Positions 7,580 through 16,248 are shown, numbered from the stretch's first letter. The stretch is 34,027 nucleotides of DNA from an uncultured Bacteroidaceae bacterium (GCA_904502185.1 CAJGDX010000013.1:1-34027), one strand, 5' to 3'. Translations and numbers: made by a program. The notes: generated from the sequence alone by a model not told the origin.

Positions 7580-8920
7580 ATGCAGATAATATTATTGTCC
7601 GGCGGTTCGGGCAAACGCTTGTGGCCGCTATCAAACAATGCACGTTCCAAACAGTTCCTGCCACTGCTGCAATCGCCCGACGGTAATGTTGAGTCCATGG
7701 TTCAGCGAGTAGTTCGTCAGATAGGCGAGTCGCGTCTGTCGGGAACCATTACAATTGCAACAAACTCGGCACAGCACGATATTATAATAAATCAGCTGGG
7801 TGACAATGTAGACACTGTCACAGAACCCGAAAGAAGGGATACTTTCCCTGCAATAGCTCTTGCCTCGGGCTATCTATCCATGGCAAAGGGTTGCTCTGCC
7901 GACGAAGTTGTGGTTATAATGCCCTGCGACCCTTACACCGAAACTGAATATTTCGATGTGATTGCAGATATGGTGGCTGCGGTTGAAAATGATGCGGCAG
8001 ACCTGGTGCTTATGGGTATTACTCCTACCTACCCCTCAACCAAATTCGGATATGTGGTTCCCATGTCTGAGGATAGTGGAAAGGATATTCTTCGCGTGAA
8101 ACGTTTCACGGAAAAACCCGATGTGCAGCGTGCCGAGGAGCTTCTCGCCCAAAATGCTTTCTGGAACGGAGGCGTGTTTGCTTTCCGCCTTGGATACATG
8201 GTGAATATTCTGGAGAAATATATCTCTGCCGCTTCGTTCGAGGAGCTGCGCAGCAGATACGGAGAACTTCCCAAAATCAGTTTCGACTATGAAGTTGCCG
8301 AAAAGGCTGAATCGGTTGCCGTACTTCCTTTCAATGGAAAATGGAAAGACCTTGGTACGTGGAACTCCTTGACCGAGGAGCTTAGCTCCAATGCCATCGG
8401 TAATGTCGTGATAGGCGAAAATGCTCCCAATACTCATGTTGTCAATGAATTGGGTATGCCCGTGTTCTGCAATGGCGTTTCTGATGTGGTTGTTGCGGCA
8501 AGTCCCGATGGAATCCTCGTCTGTGGCAAGGAGTACAGCGAAAATATCAAGAACTATGTTGATAACCTTTCGCCTCGCCCCATGTACGAAGAACGTCGCT
8601 GGGGTAGCTATCGTGTGCTCGATACTACAACCTACAACGATGGCTACATGTCACTTACAAAGGTTCTTCAACTCAAAAGCGGACGCTATATCAGCTACCA
8701 GCTTCACAATCATCGCGAAGAGATGTGGACCATAGTCGATGGCGAAGGAGTGGTGGTGATTGATGGAGCGATACGCAATGTTACCCGTGGCGATGTTGTT
8801 GCCATCAAAAAGGGACAGAAGCATGCCATCAAGGCTCTGACCGACCTTCAGATAGTGGAGGTGCAGATGGGTGACAGTCTGGTCGAGGAGGATATTTTAC
8901 GTTTCGACTGGGAGTGGTAA
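7580..8920 (+). CDS. manC: Mannose-1-phosphate guanylyltransferase / type II mannose-6-phosphate isomerase
   Basis: The 446-residue protein has an N-terminal nucleotidyltransferase domain (MQIILLSGGSGKRLWPLS, VIMPCDPYTE, RFTEKPDVQRAEELL, WNGGVFAFRLG, WKDLGTWNSL). It also has a C-terminal cupin (about residues 345-440). The cupin carries H376-x-H378-R379-x-E381-x-W383, the metal-site pattern of type II phosphomannose isomerase as in AlgA-type proteins. So it probably makes GDP-mannose from mannose 1-phosphate and also converts fructose 6-phosphate to mannose 6-phosphate. With gmd and fcl it supplies GDP-L-fucose; the phosphomannomutase step has no gene here. It is the third gene of the operon. 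Confidence 0.92.
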   Translation: MQIILLSGGSGKRLWPLSNNARSKQFLPLLQSPDGNVESMVQRVVRQIGESRLSGTITIATNSAQHDIIINQLGDNVDTVTEPERRDTFPAIALASGYLSMAKGCSADEVVVIMPCDPYTETEYFDVIADMVAAVENDAADLVLMGITPTYPSTKFGYVVPMSEDSGKDILRVKRFTEKPDVQRAEELLAQNAFWNGGVFAFRLGYMVNILEKYISAASFEELRSRYGELPKISFDYEVAEKAESVAVLPFNGKWKDLGTWNSLTEELSSNAIGNVVIGENAPNTHVVNELGMPVFCNGVSDVVVAASPDGILVCGKEYSENIKNYVDNLSPRPMYEERRWGSYRVLDTTTYNDGYMSLTKVLQLKSGRYISYQLHNHREEMWTIVDGEGVVVIDGAIRNVTRGDVVAIKKGQKHAIKALTDLQIVEVQMGDSLVEEDILRFDWEW

Positions 8921-9000
8921 CCTTAGAATTTTATTGTGCGAACTTTACTGCTTTATGTAGCAAGAGGTTCACTACCAAATGAAAAGACCATAAATAATAT

Positions 9001-9468
9001 ATGAAAAACAAATTAATTTTCGGTGTGTTGATGTTGTTGGCTGTATGTTTGAAAGCACCTGCACAAACACCTTTTCATCTGATGAACTATTCGGGTTCTT
9101 TGTACTCGTTTGTCCTCGAAGAGAATCCTCGTTTCTGGCATTCTGACGGCCTGTTGCGTGTACACACTGCGTCTACAAAAATCAATTTTGTACTCGAAAA
9201 GGTGGCACAAATCTTTTGGGACAATGATATTCCCACCGAAATAACAGAAACTCTAGAGAACCGCGTCAATTTCGCTGTTCGCGACGGCAAACTGCATATT
9301 TCGGGCAACCCCTCTTCAACCATCTACATTTATTCGTTGAAAGGTATTCTTTGTGCTGCGGTGCAGCCCGATGGCGACGAAACGGTAGTGGTCGATATTT
9401 CCAGCTACGGCAGTGGCACCTATCTTGTAAAGATATCTGATTTTACATTTAAATTTATCAAGCAATGA
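9001..9468 (+). CDS. Small secreted protein with a type IX sorting-like C-terminus
   Basis: The 155-residue protein has a signal peptide (MKNKLIFGVLMLLAVCLKAP, cleavage near AQ-TP). A short N-terminal part (about 23-95) matches no family I recognise. The last 60 residues read like a type IX secretion C-terminal domain: GKLHISGNPSSTIYIYSLKG, then VVVDISSYGSGTYLVKI and a final FKFIKQ. This pattern (short beta strand, YxxxG turn, I/V-D-I-S...G-x-Y-x-V-K-I) is known in exported Bacteroidetes proteins. Its stop overlaps the start of the CotH gene, so the two are translationally coupled. It lies 80 nt after manC with no terminator or clear promoter between, so it may be read from the gmd promoter. 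Function unknown; as partner or substrate of the CotH protein it is only a guess. Confidence 0.7.
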   Translation: MKNKLIFGVLMLLAVCLKAPAQTPFHLMNYSGSLYSFVLEENPRFWHSDGLLRVHTASTKINFVLEKVAQIFWDNDIPTEITETLENRVNFAVRDGKLHISGNPSSTIYIYSLKGILCAAVQPDGDETVVVDISSYGSGTYLVKISDFTFKFIKQ

Positions 9469-11141
9469 TGAAAAAAATATTTATAGGCATACTCTTCCTT
9501 TTTGCATTGCTTCCGGGTGTAAAAGCAGCAAACGACTCAATTTTTGTGCAGTTGAAAAGTGGCGAGGTGCTGGCATACGAGTATCTCGAGCATGATACTG
9601 TTTCAGTAAATGAGCGCTACATACACGTCAACGACACAATGTTCCACTCTGCATATGTCAGTCGAATCGTCTTCAGCAGAGAGATGCTGAAACAGAATTC
9701 GGGAGTGCAATTTGTAGCATTTAAATTGCGTGCAACGGATGCGGCAAACGAGTCGCTGATGGGACGTACCTTTACTGCAGACATCGACGATTTGGCCTCT
9801 GCCGATACACTCCGTTTCAATATTCCCTATCTTACAACCTTTAAACTTGCTCCATATTTTGTGGCAAATTCACAGAAGGTAAAGGTAAGTATCGATGGAA
9901 GAGAGATAGTTTCTGTTGACAGTATTGTAGACTTTACCAATCCTGTGAAAATGAAACTCGAATACGAGGGTGGCGGCACCAGGGAATATGTAATCGTGAT
10001 AAAGAATTCAGGATTGCCTATCGTTGTAATAGATACAGATGGCAGACGACTCATCAACAGCAAGACCGAATGGGCCGAAAGATCCACTATGGTCGTTTAC
10101 AATGCTGACGGTTCGGTGAATTTCGATTCGGGTACAGACTATATGAACATTCGCGGACGTGGAAACAGTACATGGAGCTACTCCAAAAAGCCGTATAACA
10201 TAAAGTTGAACGCCAAGAAATCAATTCTTGGAATGCCCAAGCACAAACGCTGGTGTCTGCTTGCAAACTACATAGACCGCACGCTGATGAGAAATGCGGT
10301 GGCATTTGAGCTTGCGAGAATGACTTCGATGGACTGGACTCCCAATGGTCGTTTCGTCGAGCTTGTACTCAATGGCGAGCCTGTCGGCAACTACTATCTT
10401 TGCGAGGCTATCCGCATCGACAAGAACCGCGTCAACATCAACGAAATGTCGCCTTATGCCATCAGTGGCGAAGATATTACAGGCGGATACATACTCGAAC
10501 TCGACAGCTACTACGACGCAGAGTGGAAGTTCAAGACAAGCTACTATCGTATGCCGGTGAATGTAAAGCAGCCCGACGATGAAGATATGAATAGTTATCA
10601 GCATTCGTACATAAAGGATTATTATAATAAAGCAGAGAGAGAACTTTATAACGGCTCTGTCGAAGGCTTTGCACAGTATGTCGATATGAACAGTCTTATC
10701 GACTGGTATCTGTTGAACGAGGCAATATATAATCCCGAACTCAACCACCCGAAGAGCAGCTACATGCACAAGGATAAGAACGGCAAACTCTTCATGGGAC
10801 CTGCGTGGGACCACGACTGGGAAACATTTACTCCCCATAGCAGCCTGAAGAATCACAACTCAATGTGGTTCGGAGCGCTCTTCTCGCATCCAGAGTTCAA
10901 ACAGATGGTGAAGGAGCGATGGAAAGTGTTGAAAGGTCCATTCACCTCTATATCCAGGTACATCGAGGAGTTGCGTGAGAGCAACCGCGCTTCGTGGGAA
11001 TTCAACAATAAACTTTGGCCTAAAATATCAAACAGTGTCAATGGAGATACATCGCTTCCGTACGATGCTGCTGTCGACCGTTTGAAGAGTGCCTTCCTCA
11101 ACCGTGTGAATTCGCTTAACTCGATAATAAATTCGTGGTAA
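9465..11141 (+). CDS. Secreted CotH-type kinase family protein
   Basis: The 558-residue protein has a signal peptide (MMKKIFIGILFLFALLPGVKA) and a short domain with DSIFVQLKSGEVLAYEYLEH and SRIVFS (about 23-70) that also occurs in the 1238-residue CotH protein of this window. Next comes an Ig-like stretch (about 80-180) and a CotH domain (about 185-540). CotH signatures are RGRGNSTWSYSKKPYNIKL (from R230), GGYILELDSYYDAEW, NHPKSSYMHKDKNGKLFMGP and WDHDW (448-452), where the common form is WDFDW. CotH of Bacillus is an atypical protein kinase phosphorylating spore-coat proteins; the role in Bacteroidales is unknown. Unlike its small neighbour and the larger CotH gene, it has no visible sorting domain, ending LNSIINSW. 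Start at 9465 or 9468, both overlapping the preceding stop. Confidence 0.85.
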   Translation: MMKKIFIGILFLFALLPGVKAANDSIFVQLKSGEVLAYEYLEHDTVSVNERYIHVNDTMFHSAYVSRIVFSREMLKQNSGVQFVAFKLRATDAANESLMGRTFTADIDDLASADTLRFNIPYLTTFKLAPYFVANSQKVKVSIDGREIVSVDSIVDFTNPVKMKLEYEGGGTREYVIVIKNSGLPIVVIDTDGRRLINSKTEWAERSTMVVYNADGSVNFDSGTDYMNIRGRGNSTWSYSKKPYNIKLNAKKSILGMPKHKRWCLLANYIDRTLMRNAVAFELARMTSMDWTPNGRFVELVLNGEPVGNYYLCEAIRIDKNRVNINEMSPYAISGEDITGGYILELDSYYDAEWKFKTSYYRMPVNVKQPDDEDMNSYQHSYIKDYYNKAERELYNGSVEGFAQYVDMNSLIDWYLLNEAIYNPELNHPKSSYMHKDKNGKLFMGPAWDHDWETFTPHSSLKNHNSMWFGALFSHPEFKQMVKERWKVLKGPFTSISRYIEELRESNRASWEFNNKLWPKISNSVNGDTSLPYDAAVDRLKSAFLNRVNSLNSIINSW

Positions 11142-11167
11142 TCAACATTGCTTGACGATAAACCTTA

Positions 11168-11202
11168 TTAAATTGGAGGATTGTTGAACTCCTCCAATTT
11201 AA
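11168..11202 (+). terminator. Hairpin after the CotH gene
   Basis: TTAAATTGGAGGA (11168-11180) and TCCTCCAATTTAA (11190-11202) are perfect 13-bp arms around a 9-nt loop, 26 nt after the CotH stop. The following bases (AGTTGATGG) are not a U tract, so termination may be weak or rely on the A/U-rich stem base. It most likely marks the end of the gmd-to-CotH unit. Confidence 0.55.
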
Positions 11203-11293
11203 AGTTGATGGTAACAATTTGCGTCAAGAGTTGTTTTGAATGTTATATGGCTCTGTAAATAAAGGGTCGATAATACCACAGATGATGAAAGGA

Positions 11294-12541
11294 ATGAAGA
11301 TCGACAGAATAACCATAAAGTTAGTGACATTGTGCTTCCTGCAATTTGCTATTTGGGGCGCATACCTCACTTCGATGGGTATATACCTTTTTAAGGTAGG
11401 TCTTGGCGACAAGGTTGGATGGTTCTTTGCTATGCAGGGTGTGGCATCAATCTTTATGCCTGCAATTATGGGCGTTGTCGCTGACAGATGGGTGGCGGCA
11501 CAAAAATTGCTTGCCCTGTGCCATTTTGTGTCAGCACTCTTCCTTGCAGCCATCGGGCTTATGGGCTATGTCAAAGGCATCAACATCAGTTTCGCCGACC
11601 TCTTTGTTCCATACATGTTCAGTGTGGCATTCTTTATGCCGACAATTGCCTTGACAAACTCTGTTTCCTATGCAGTGCTTGCCGGCGAACAGCGTGAAGC
11701 GGAAAAGAGCTTTCCGCGTATCAGGGTTTTTGGTACAGTGGGTTTTATAGTATCGATGTGGCTGATAGATCTTTTGGGTATGAAAGATTCTCCGGCACAA
11801 TTTCTTATGGCATCTTTCTGGGGTGTGCTGATGGCCCTCTATTCGCTGAGAATGCCAGACTGTCCGCCGCGTCGTGTGAAGAGCGGACGCACTCTGAAGT
11901 CTGTCCTTGGCTTTGACACATTCAAATGTATCGTCGACAGGAAAATGGCTCTCTTCTTTTTGTTTTCTATGCTTTTGGGTTGCGCCTTGCAGGTGTCAAA
12001 TGGTTATGCAGGTGCATATCTCAGCAGTTTTGCAGTAGATGCACGCTATGCAGGAACATTTACTGTGGAGTATCCTGTGATAATGACATCGCTGTCGCAG
12101 ATTTCTGAAACCCTATGCATACTGCTGATTCCATTCTTCCTGTCACGATTCGGAATAAAAAAGGTGATGCTGGCTGCAATGGTCGCATGGTCTTTGCGCT
12201 TTATGTTGCTGGGGGCAGGTAATCCCGGTAACGGAGTGTGGCTGCTGGTGCTCTCCATGGTGGTGTATGGCATTGCTTTCGACTTTTTCAATATCTCAGG
12301 CTCGCTATATGTGAACCGCTGCGTTGACAAGGATATGCGTTCGAGCGCTCAGGGGCTTTTTATGCTCGTGACCAATGGACTTGGGGCTTCTATCGGTATG
12401 TTGGTGGCGCAGAAGGTTGTCGATTTTTCACTTGCTCGCGCAGGGTGGTCGATGGCTTGGTATATATTTGCCGCATACGCGGCAGTTATAGCTGTTCTTT
12501 TCTTCTTCTCTTTCAAGGAGGAAAGTAATAATGTAAATTAG
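11294..12541 (+). CDS. nupG: NupG-type nucleoside permease (major facilitator)
   Basis: The 415-residue protein starts MKIDRITIKLVTLCFLQFAI and has about 12 hydrophobic segments. The opening (FLQFAIWGAYLTSMGIYLFKVGLG), the WFFAMQGVASIFMPAIMGVVADRW loop and the AQKLLALCHF segment match nucleoside:H+ symporters of the NupG/XapB branch as I remember them from Bacteroides. It should import nucleosides across the inner membrane. Alternative in-frame starts are at 11240, 11282 and 11285. I prefer 11294 because NupG-family proteins begin only a few residues before the first membrane helix. No convincing promoter is visible. The next gene starts 16 nt after the stop, so it probably heads the operon reaching to 16131. 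Confidence 0.82.
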   Translation: MKIDRITIKLVTLCFLQFAIWGAYLTSMGIYLFKVGLGDKVGWFFAMQGVASIFMPAIMGVVADRWVAAQKLLALCHFVSALFLAAIGLMGYVKGINISFADLFVPYMFSVAFFMPTIALTNSVSYAVLAGEQREAEKSFPRIRVFGTVGFIVSMWLIDLLGMKDSPAQFLMASFWGVLMALYSLRMPDCPPRRVKSGRTLKSVLGFDTFKCIVDRKMALFFLFSMLLGCALQVSNGYAGAYLSSFAVDARYAGTFTVEYPVIMTSLSQISETLCILLIPFFLSRFGIKKVMLAAMVAWSLRFMLLGAGNPGNGVWLLVLSMVVYGIAFDFFNISGSLYVNRCVDKDMRSSAQGLFMLVTNGLGASIGMLVAQKVVDFSLARAGWSMAWYIFAAYAAVIAVLFFFSFKEESNNVN

Positions 12542-12557
12542 AAGCTGTATAAATAGT

Positions 12558-13139
12558 ATGGTAGAATTGTATGTTACGGAAATATTGAGTCGTGCTTCGG
12601 GTGAGCGTGCTTTCATCATGTTGTTGCAGGAGAAAGACGGAGTGCGTAAACTTCCGGTGCTGATAGGCCCGTCGGAGGCGCAGGCGGTGGCTTTTGCCAA
12701 ACGCAACGTGCATTTTTCCCGTCCCGTCACTCACGATCTTTTCAAAAGTTTTGCCGATGCTTGTGGCGCGACACTGCTGAATGCAACTATATATAAAATG
12801 GCAGAAGGTACATTCTATTCACATCTTGTGTTTAAGAATGGTGAGCATGAATTCAAACTTGATGCCCGTACATCCGATGCGGTGGCTGTGGCCATGCGTT
12901 GCGGAGCACCAATATATATTGAGGACGAACTGTTGAACATGCTGTGCGTGAAAGAGGAGTGGGAGAATGCAATATCAATCCCCATTACTCTGGCAGGAAC
13001 CGACACACTGCGCGAGGTGATGCAACGTGCTATCAAAGACGAGAATTACGAACTTGCGATGAAGGTAAAAGAGGAACTCGATGCCAGGGCGCAGGGTAGT
13101 GATGTACGCGAGGCATCGTCCGAGGGAATGAATAATTGA
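12558..13139 (+). CDS. Bifunctional nuclease (DUF151) family protein with UVR-like C-terminal motif
   Basis: The 193-residue protein has a BFN/DUF151 domain over about residues 1-135 (VLIGPSEAQAVAFA, THDLFKSFADACGA, LDARTSDAVAVAMRCGAPIY). A UVR-like helical motif (LREVMQRAIKDENYELAMKVKEELDAR, about 152-178) like that of UvrB/UvrC follows. A plant member of the family has reported DNase and RNase activity; the bacterial role is not established. The combination of BFN and UVR is common in Bacteroidetes. It sits between a nucleoside permease and rRNA/tRNA modification genes, so a link with nucleic-acid turnover is possible but unproven. Confidence 0.83.
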   Translation: MVELYVTEILSRASGERAFIMLLQEKDGVRKLPVLIGPSEAQAVAFAKRNVHFSRPVTHDLFKSFADACGATLLNATIYKMAEGTFYSHLVFKNGEHEFKLDARTSDAVAVAMRCGAPIYIEDELLNMLCVKEEWENAISIPITLAGTDTLREVMQRAIKDENYELAMKVKEELDARAQGSDVREASSEGMNN

Positions 13140-13170
13140 TTTTTGTTATTAACGATTAAGAAATAGTATT

Positions 13171-13872
13171 ATGGCGCTCTTTTTTGCTCCTGATATTGAG
13201 ACAACATGGGAACTGCCCGAGGAAGAGGCTGCACACTGTTTGCGTGTGCTGCGCCTTGGGGTGGGTGATGAACTTGAAGTAACCGATGGTAAAGGAAAAA
13301 TATTCAAGGTGACAATAACTTCCACAGCCGGAAAACGTTGCCACGTTGAGGCTGTCGAGGTGCGTGAGGTTGAAAAGGGTTGGAACGGAAACCTTACCAT
13401 TGCCATTGCTCCTACAAAGAACATGGACCGTATGGAGTGGCTTGCCGAAAAGGCAACAGAGATAGGATGGGATAGGGTGGTATTTCTCAACTGCCGCTTC
13501 TCGGAACGTAAGGTGGTAAAGACCGATAGAATAGAGCGTATAGTGGTTTCTGCAATGAAGCAATCGCTGAAATTCCACAAGACAACAGTGGAGGAGATGA
13601 CAGATTTCAAGACTTTTGTCAAAGCCGACCACAAAGGTGCGAAATTCATTGCCCATTGTTACGAAGATAGCAAAGAACTGCTTTCCGACAGCATTGTACC
13701 CGGCGAGGATGCAACGGTGCTTATCGGTCCCGAAGGCGACTTCAGCAAAGAGGAGGTTGAAACTGCTATCAAGGCTGGATTCCGTCCCGTCAGTCTCGGA
13801 AATTCACGTCTGCGTACCGAAACAGCAGGTCTTGTGGCGTGCCACACATACATAATGAAAAACGAACGCTGA
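13171..13872 (+). CDS. rsmE: 16S rRNA (uracil(1498)-N3)-methyltransferase
   Basis: The 233-residue protein has an N-terminal PUA-like domain (HCLRVLRLGVGDELEVTDGKG) and a C-terminal SPOUT knot domain. Key signatures are APTKNMDRMEWLAEKATEIG, then VVSAMKQSLKFHKTTVEEM, VLIGPEGDFSKEEVETA and SLGNSRLRTETAGLVA, which are diagnostic of RsmE. It methylates N3 of U1498 in 16S rRNA within the 30S subunit. Length is usual. Its stop codon TGA overlaps the truA start by one base (TGATG at 13870-13874), so translation of the two is coupled. Confidence 0.95.
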   Translation: MALFFAPDIETTWELPEEEAAHCLRVLRLGVGDELEVTDGKGKIFKVTITSTAGKRCHVEAVEVREVEKGWNGNLTIAIAPTKNMDRMEWLAEKATEIGWDRVVFLNCRFSERKVVKTDRIERIVVSAMKQSLKFHKTTVEEMTDFKTFVKADHKGAKFIAHCYEDSKELLSDSIVPGEDATVLIGPEGDFSKEEVETAIKAGFRPVSLGNSRLRTETAGLVACHTYIMKNER

Positions 13873-14621
13873 TGGCAAGATATTTTATCTACCTCTCATA
13901 CGATGGCTGCAACTACCATGGCTGGCAGATACAGCCTAATGCTGCAACAGTGCAGGAGGCATTGGAAAAGGCACTTTCGCTGTTGATGCGACGCCCGGTG
14001 GCAATTACCGGTGCAGGTCGCACCGATACAGGTGTCAATGCCTCGTCTATGGTTGCACATGCTGACTTTTCGGAGCAGATAGATTGCCGTCAGACTGTTT
14101 ATCGCCTTAACAGAATGTTGCCGCCTGATATTGCCGTTCATGAAATAAGACCGGTAACAGAAAATGCTCACGCCCGTTTCGATGCAATCTCCCGCCGTTA
14201 CCGCTACTATGTGTCGACGGCAAAGAATCCCTTCAACCGTCGTTACAGTTGCCGTGTTACGGGTGACATCGATTTTGACGCTATGAACATGGCTGCTGCC
14301 ACTCTGTTGGAATATATCGACTTTACCAGTTTCAGCAAGCTGCATACCGATACAAAAACCAATAATTGTCGTGTGACCCATGCTCAGTGGACCCAATTAT
14401 CGCCAACGGAGTGGGTATTCGAAATTAAGGCCGACCGCTTCTTGCGTAATATGGTGCGTGCCATTGTCGGAACTCTGTTGATGGTAGGTCGCGGAAAAAT
14501 AACAATTGATGGTTTCCGTGAAATAATAGAGAAAAAAGAGAGATGCGAGGCTGGTGACTCGGCTGTGGCGCAGGCACTCTTTCTCGAAGAAGTAGAATAT
14601 CCCGAAAATCTTTTCCTATGA
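13872..14621 (+). CDS. truA: tRNA pseudouridine(38-40) synthase
   Basis: The 249-residue protein starts MARYFIYLSYDGCNYHGWQI, the standard TruA opening. It contains GAGRTDTGVNASSMVAH with catalytic D52, FDAISRRYRYYV, DFTSFSKLHTDTKTNNC and ADRFLRNMVRAIVGTLL. It makes pseudouridine at positions 38-40 of tRNA anticodon arms. I chose the ATG at 13872, which overlaps the rsmE stop, over an in-frame ATG at 13839. The earlier start would add 11 residues not seen in the family and overlap rsmE. Its stop overlaps the next start (ATGA at 14618-14621). Confidence 0.95.
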   Translation: MARYFIYLSYDGCNYHGWQIQPNAATVQEALEKALSLLMRRPVAITGAGRTDTGVNASSMVAHADFSEQIDCRQTVYRLNRMLPPDIAVHEIRPVTENAHARFDAISRRYRYYVSTAKNPFNRRYSCRVTGDIDFDAMNMAAATLLEYIDFTSFSKLHTDTKTNNCRVTHAQWTQLSPTEWVFEIKADRFLRNMVRAIVGTLLMVGRGKITIDGFREIIEKKERCEAGDSAVAQALFLEEVEYPENLFL

Positions 14622-15514
14622 TGTGGGTTGCGTTGGCGTTTATGTCGGCAGCACTTCTGGGCTGTTACGATTTTTGTAAGAAAGTATCACTGAAAGAGAA
14701 TGCTGTGATTCCTGTACTCTTTCTGAATACTCTTTTCTCGGCTTTGATTTTTCTTCCATTTATAGTTCTTTCGCATGCGGGAGAAATTCAGACCCCTATG
14801 CTCTTTGTTCCCGATGCGGGGTTGAAAGTGCATCTGCTGCTAGTGCTTAAGGCTGTGATAGTGCTTAGCTCGTGGATCTGTGGCTATTTTGCAATGAAAC
14901 ATTTGCCTATAACCATAGTGTCGCCTATTCAGGCTACACGTCCGGTGATGGTGCTGCTTGGTGCTTTGCTTGTGTTTGGCGAGCAATTGAACCTCTACCA
15001 GTGGATAGGTGTTTCTGTGGCAATAGTGTCGTTCCTGTTGCTGGGTAAAAGCGGCAAGCGCGAAGGAATAGACTTTGTACACAACAGATGGGTGGCGTTG
15101 GTGATTGCTGCTGCCATGTTGGGTGCAGTTAGTGCTTTGTACGACAAGTACCTGATGAGCTTTCTTGCTCCCATGCTGGTGCAGTCGTGGTTCAACCTCT
15201 ATCAGGCTCTGCTGATGGCCGCTGTGATGTTGCTCCTGTGGTGGCCCACTCGAAAAAGAACCACTCCGTTACGTTGGCGCTGGAGTATTCCGCTGATTTC
15301 GCTTTTTCTGGGAGTGGCAGACTTCTGCTACTTCTCAGCTTTGGCCGAAGAGGGCGCGCTCATTGCAGTTGTTTCCATGATACGTCGTGGCAGTGTCATT
15401 GTGTCGTTTGCTTTCGGGGCTATGATTTTGCGTGAAAAGAATCTGAAAAGCAAAGCTTTTGACCTATTGTTGATATTAATAGGATTGTTCTTCTTATATT
15501 TGGGCTCGAAATGA
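14618..15514 (+). CDS. EamA/DMT-type inner-membrane transporter
   Basis: The 298-residue protein has ten hydrophobic segments in two similar halves, the fold of drug/metabolite (EamA) transporters. Examples are VIPVLFLNTLFSALIFLPFI, PVMVLLGALLVFGEQLNLYQ and GSVIVSFAFGAMILREKNLK. Each half ends in an E-x-L or E-K-N-L turn before the last helix, as usual for EamA repeats. The substrate cannot be inferred. It overlaps truA and the DUF3256 gene by 4 nt each (ATGA), so it is part of a tightly coupled run. The small-molecule link to its neighbours is unknown. Confidence 0.85.
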   Translation: MMWVALAFMSAALLGCYDFCKKVSLKENAVIPVLFLNTLFSALIFLPFIVLSHAGEIQTPMLFVPDAGLKVHLLLVLKAVIVLSSWICGYFAMKHLPITIVSPIQATRPVMVLLGALLVFGEQLNLYQWIGVSVAIVSFLLLGKSGKREGIDFVHNRWVALVIAAAMLGAVSALYDKYLMSFLAPMLVQSWFNLYQALLMAAVMLLLWWPTRKRTTPLRWRWSIPLISLFLGVADFCYFSALAEEGALIAVVSMIRRGSVIVSFAFGAMILREKNLKSKAFDLLLILIGLFFLYLGSK

Positions 15515-16131
15515 GAAAGTTATTTTACATATTAAGCATAATGTTTGTCTTTGTGCCTGCTCTCAGGGCGCAGGATATGCGCACACTCTTCGTCGGTATG
15601 CCAGATTCCATAATACCACTTCTTACTGTGGACAATCGTGCTGACTGTGTTGATTTTATAGATGCGGGAATGAAGGCAAGGGTAACCAATCTTCTCGATG
15701 GAAAGTCGGAACTGTTGCTGCTTACTTCCGACTATTTGCGTATGAAGGTGAGTGCGAACAGCGAAATGCAAATGAAATTGTTGCCCTCTTCCTCGGGTGA
15801 TACACTCATTTGTCTGGTGAATACCATCAGTGCCGAAGCTCGTGACAGCCGTATCCGTTTCTACACAAAGGAGTGGGCTGAGGTAAAGAACCTTTCGGCT
15901 CTCTTTTCACGTCCTGCCATTAAAGAGTTTTTCCCTGCTGATTCGTTGTTGGCGAAAAAGTTGGAAATAGCCGATATCGAACTTATAGAATACATCTTAT
16001 CGTCGTCGGAACCGACACTTACTGCGCGATACACGATGCCGTCTTATATGTCGTCTGCCGATTCGGCATTTGTAACAGAAGGAATACAGGATATACTTTT
16101 CCGCTGGAATGGTAAATCTTTTAAAAGGTAA
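15511..16131 (+). CDS. DUF3256 family secreted protein
   Basis: The 206-residue protein has a signal peptide (MRKLFYILSIMFVFVPALRA, cleavage near AQ-DM). The mature part begins MRTLFVGMPDSIIPLLTVDN, followed by DFIDAGMKARVTNLLDGKSE, as in the Bacteroidetes-specific DUF3256 family. Most of it appears to be repeats of beta strands with conserved LLLLTSDYLRMKVS. No catalytic residues can be named. It is likely periplasmic or attached to the outer membrane. It is the last gene of the operon, overlapping the EamA gene by 4 nt, and a hairpin terminator begins 20 nt after its stop. Confidence 0.78.
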   Translation: MRKLFYILSIMFVFVPALRAQDMRTLFVGMPDSIIPLLTVDNRADCVDFIDAGMKARVTNLLDGKSELLLLTSDYLRMKVSANSEMQMKLLPSSSGDTLICLVNTISAEARDSRIRFYTKEWAEVKNLSALFSRPAIKEFFPADSLLAKKLEIADIELIEYILSSSEPTLTARYTMPSYMSSADSAFVTEGIQDILFRWNGKSFKR

Positions 16132-16151
16132 CAGAATATAAGTAGGGAAAT

Positions 16152-16177
16152 AAAAACATCCCCTGAGGATGTTTTTT
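16152..16177 (+). terminator. Intrinsic terminator after the DUF3256 gene
   Basis: AAAAACATCC (16152-16161) and GGATGTTTTT (16167-16176) form a 10-bp stem with a 5-nt CCTGA loop, followed by another T and A/T sequence. It has the standard shape of a Rho-independent terminator. Confidence 0.8.
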
Positions 16178-16220
16178 ATACAATTGTATATATTCTTTAA
16201 TGTTTTTTAGTTATTTGTCA

Positions 16221-16248
16221 TTGCTATTTTTATTTTTTTATATCTTTG
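16221..16248 (+). promoter_or_regulatory. Promoter of the DUF308-lipoprotein-DUF5723 unit
   Basis: TATCTTTG at 16241-16248 is a perfect -7 box. TTG at 16221-16223 gives a 17-nt spacer, and TTTG at 16214-16217 a 23-nt spacer; neither is ideal. Transcription would start near 16255, about 55 nt before the first ATG. Confidence 0.55.

Noticed and set aside
10806..10820. WDHDW in the 558-residue CotH protein in place of WDFDW
   Set aside because: Both aspartates are kept, so the Phe-to-His change does not by itself suggest an inactive kinase.
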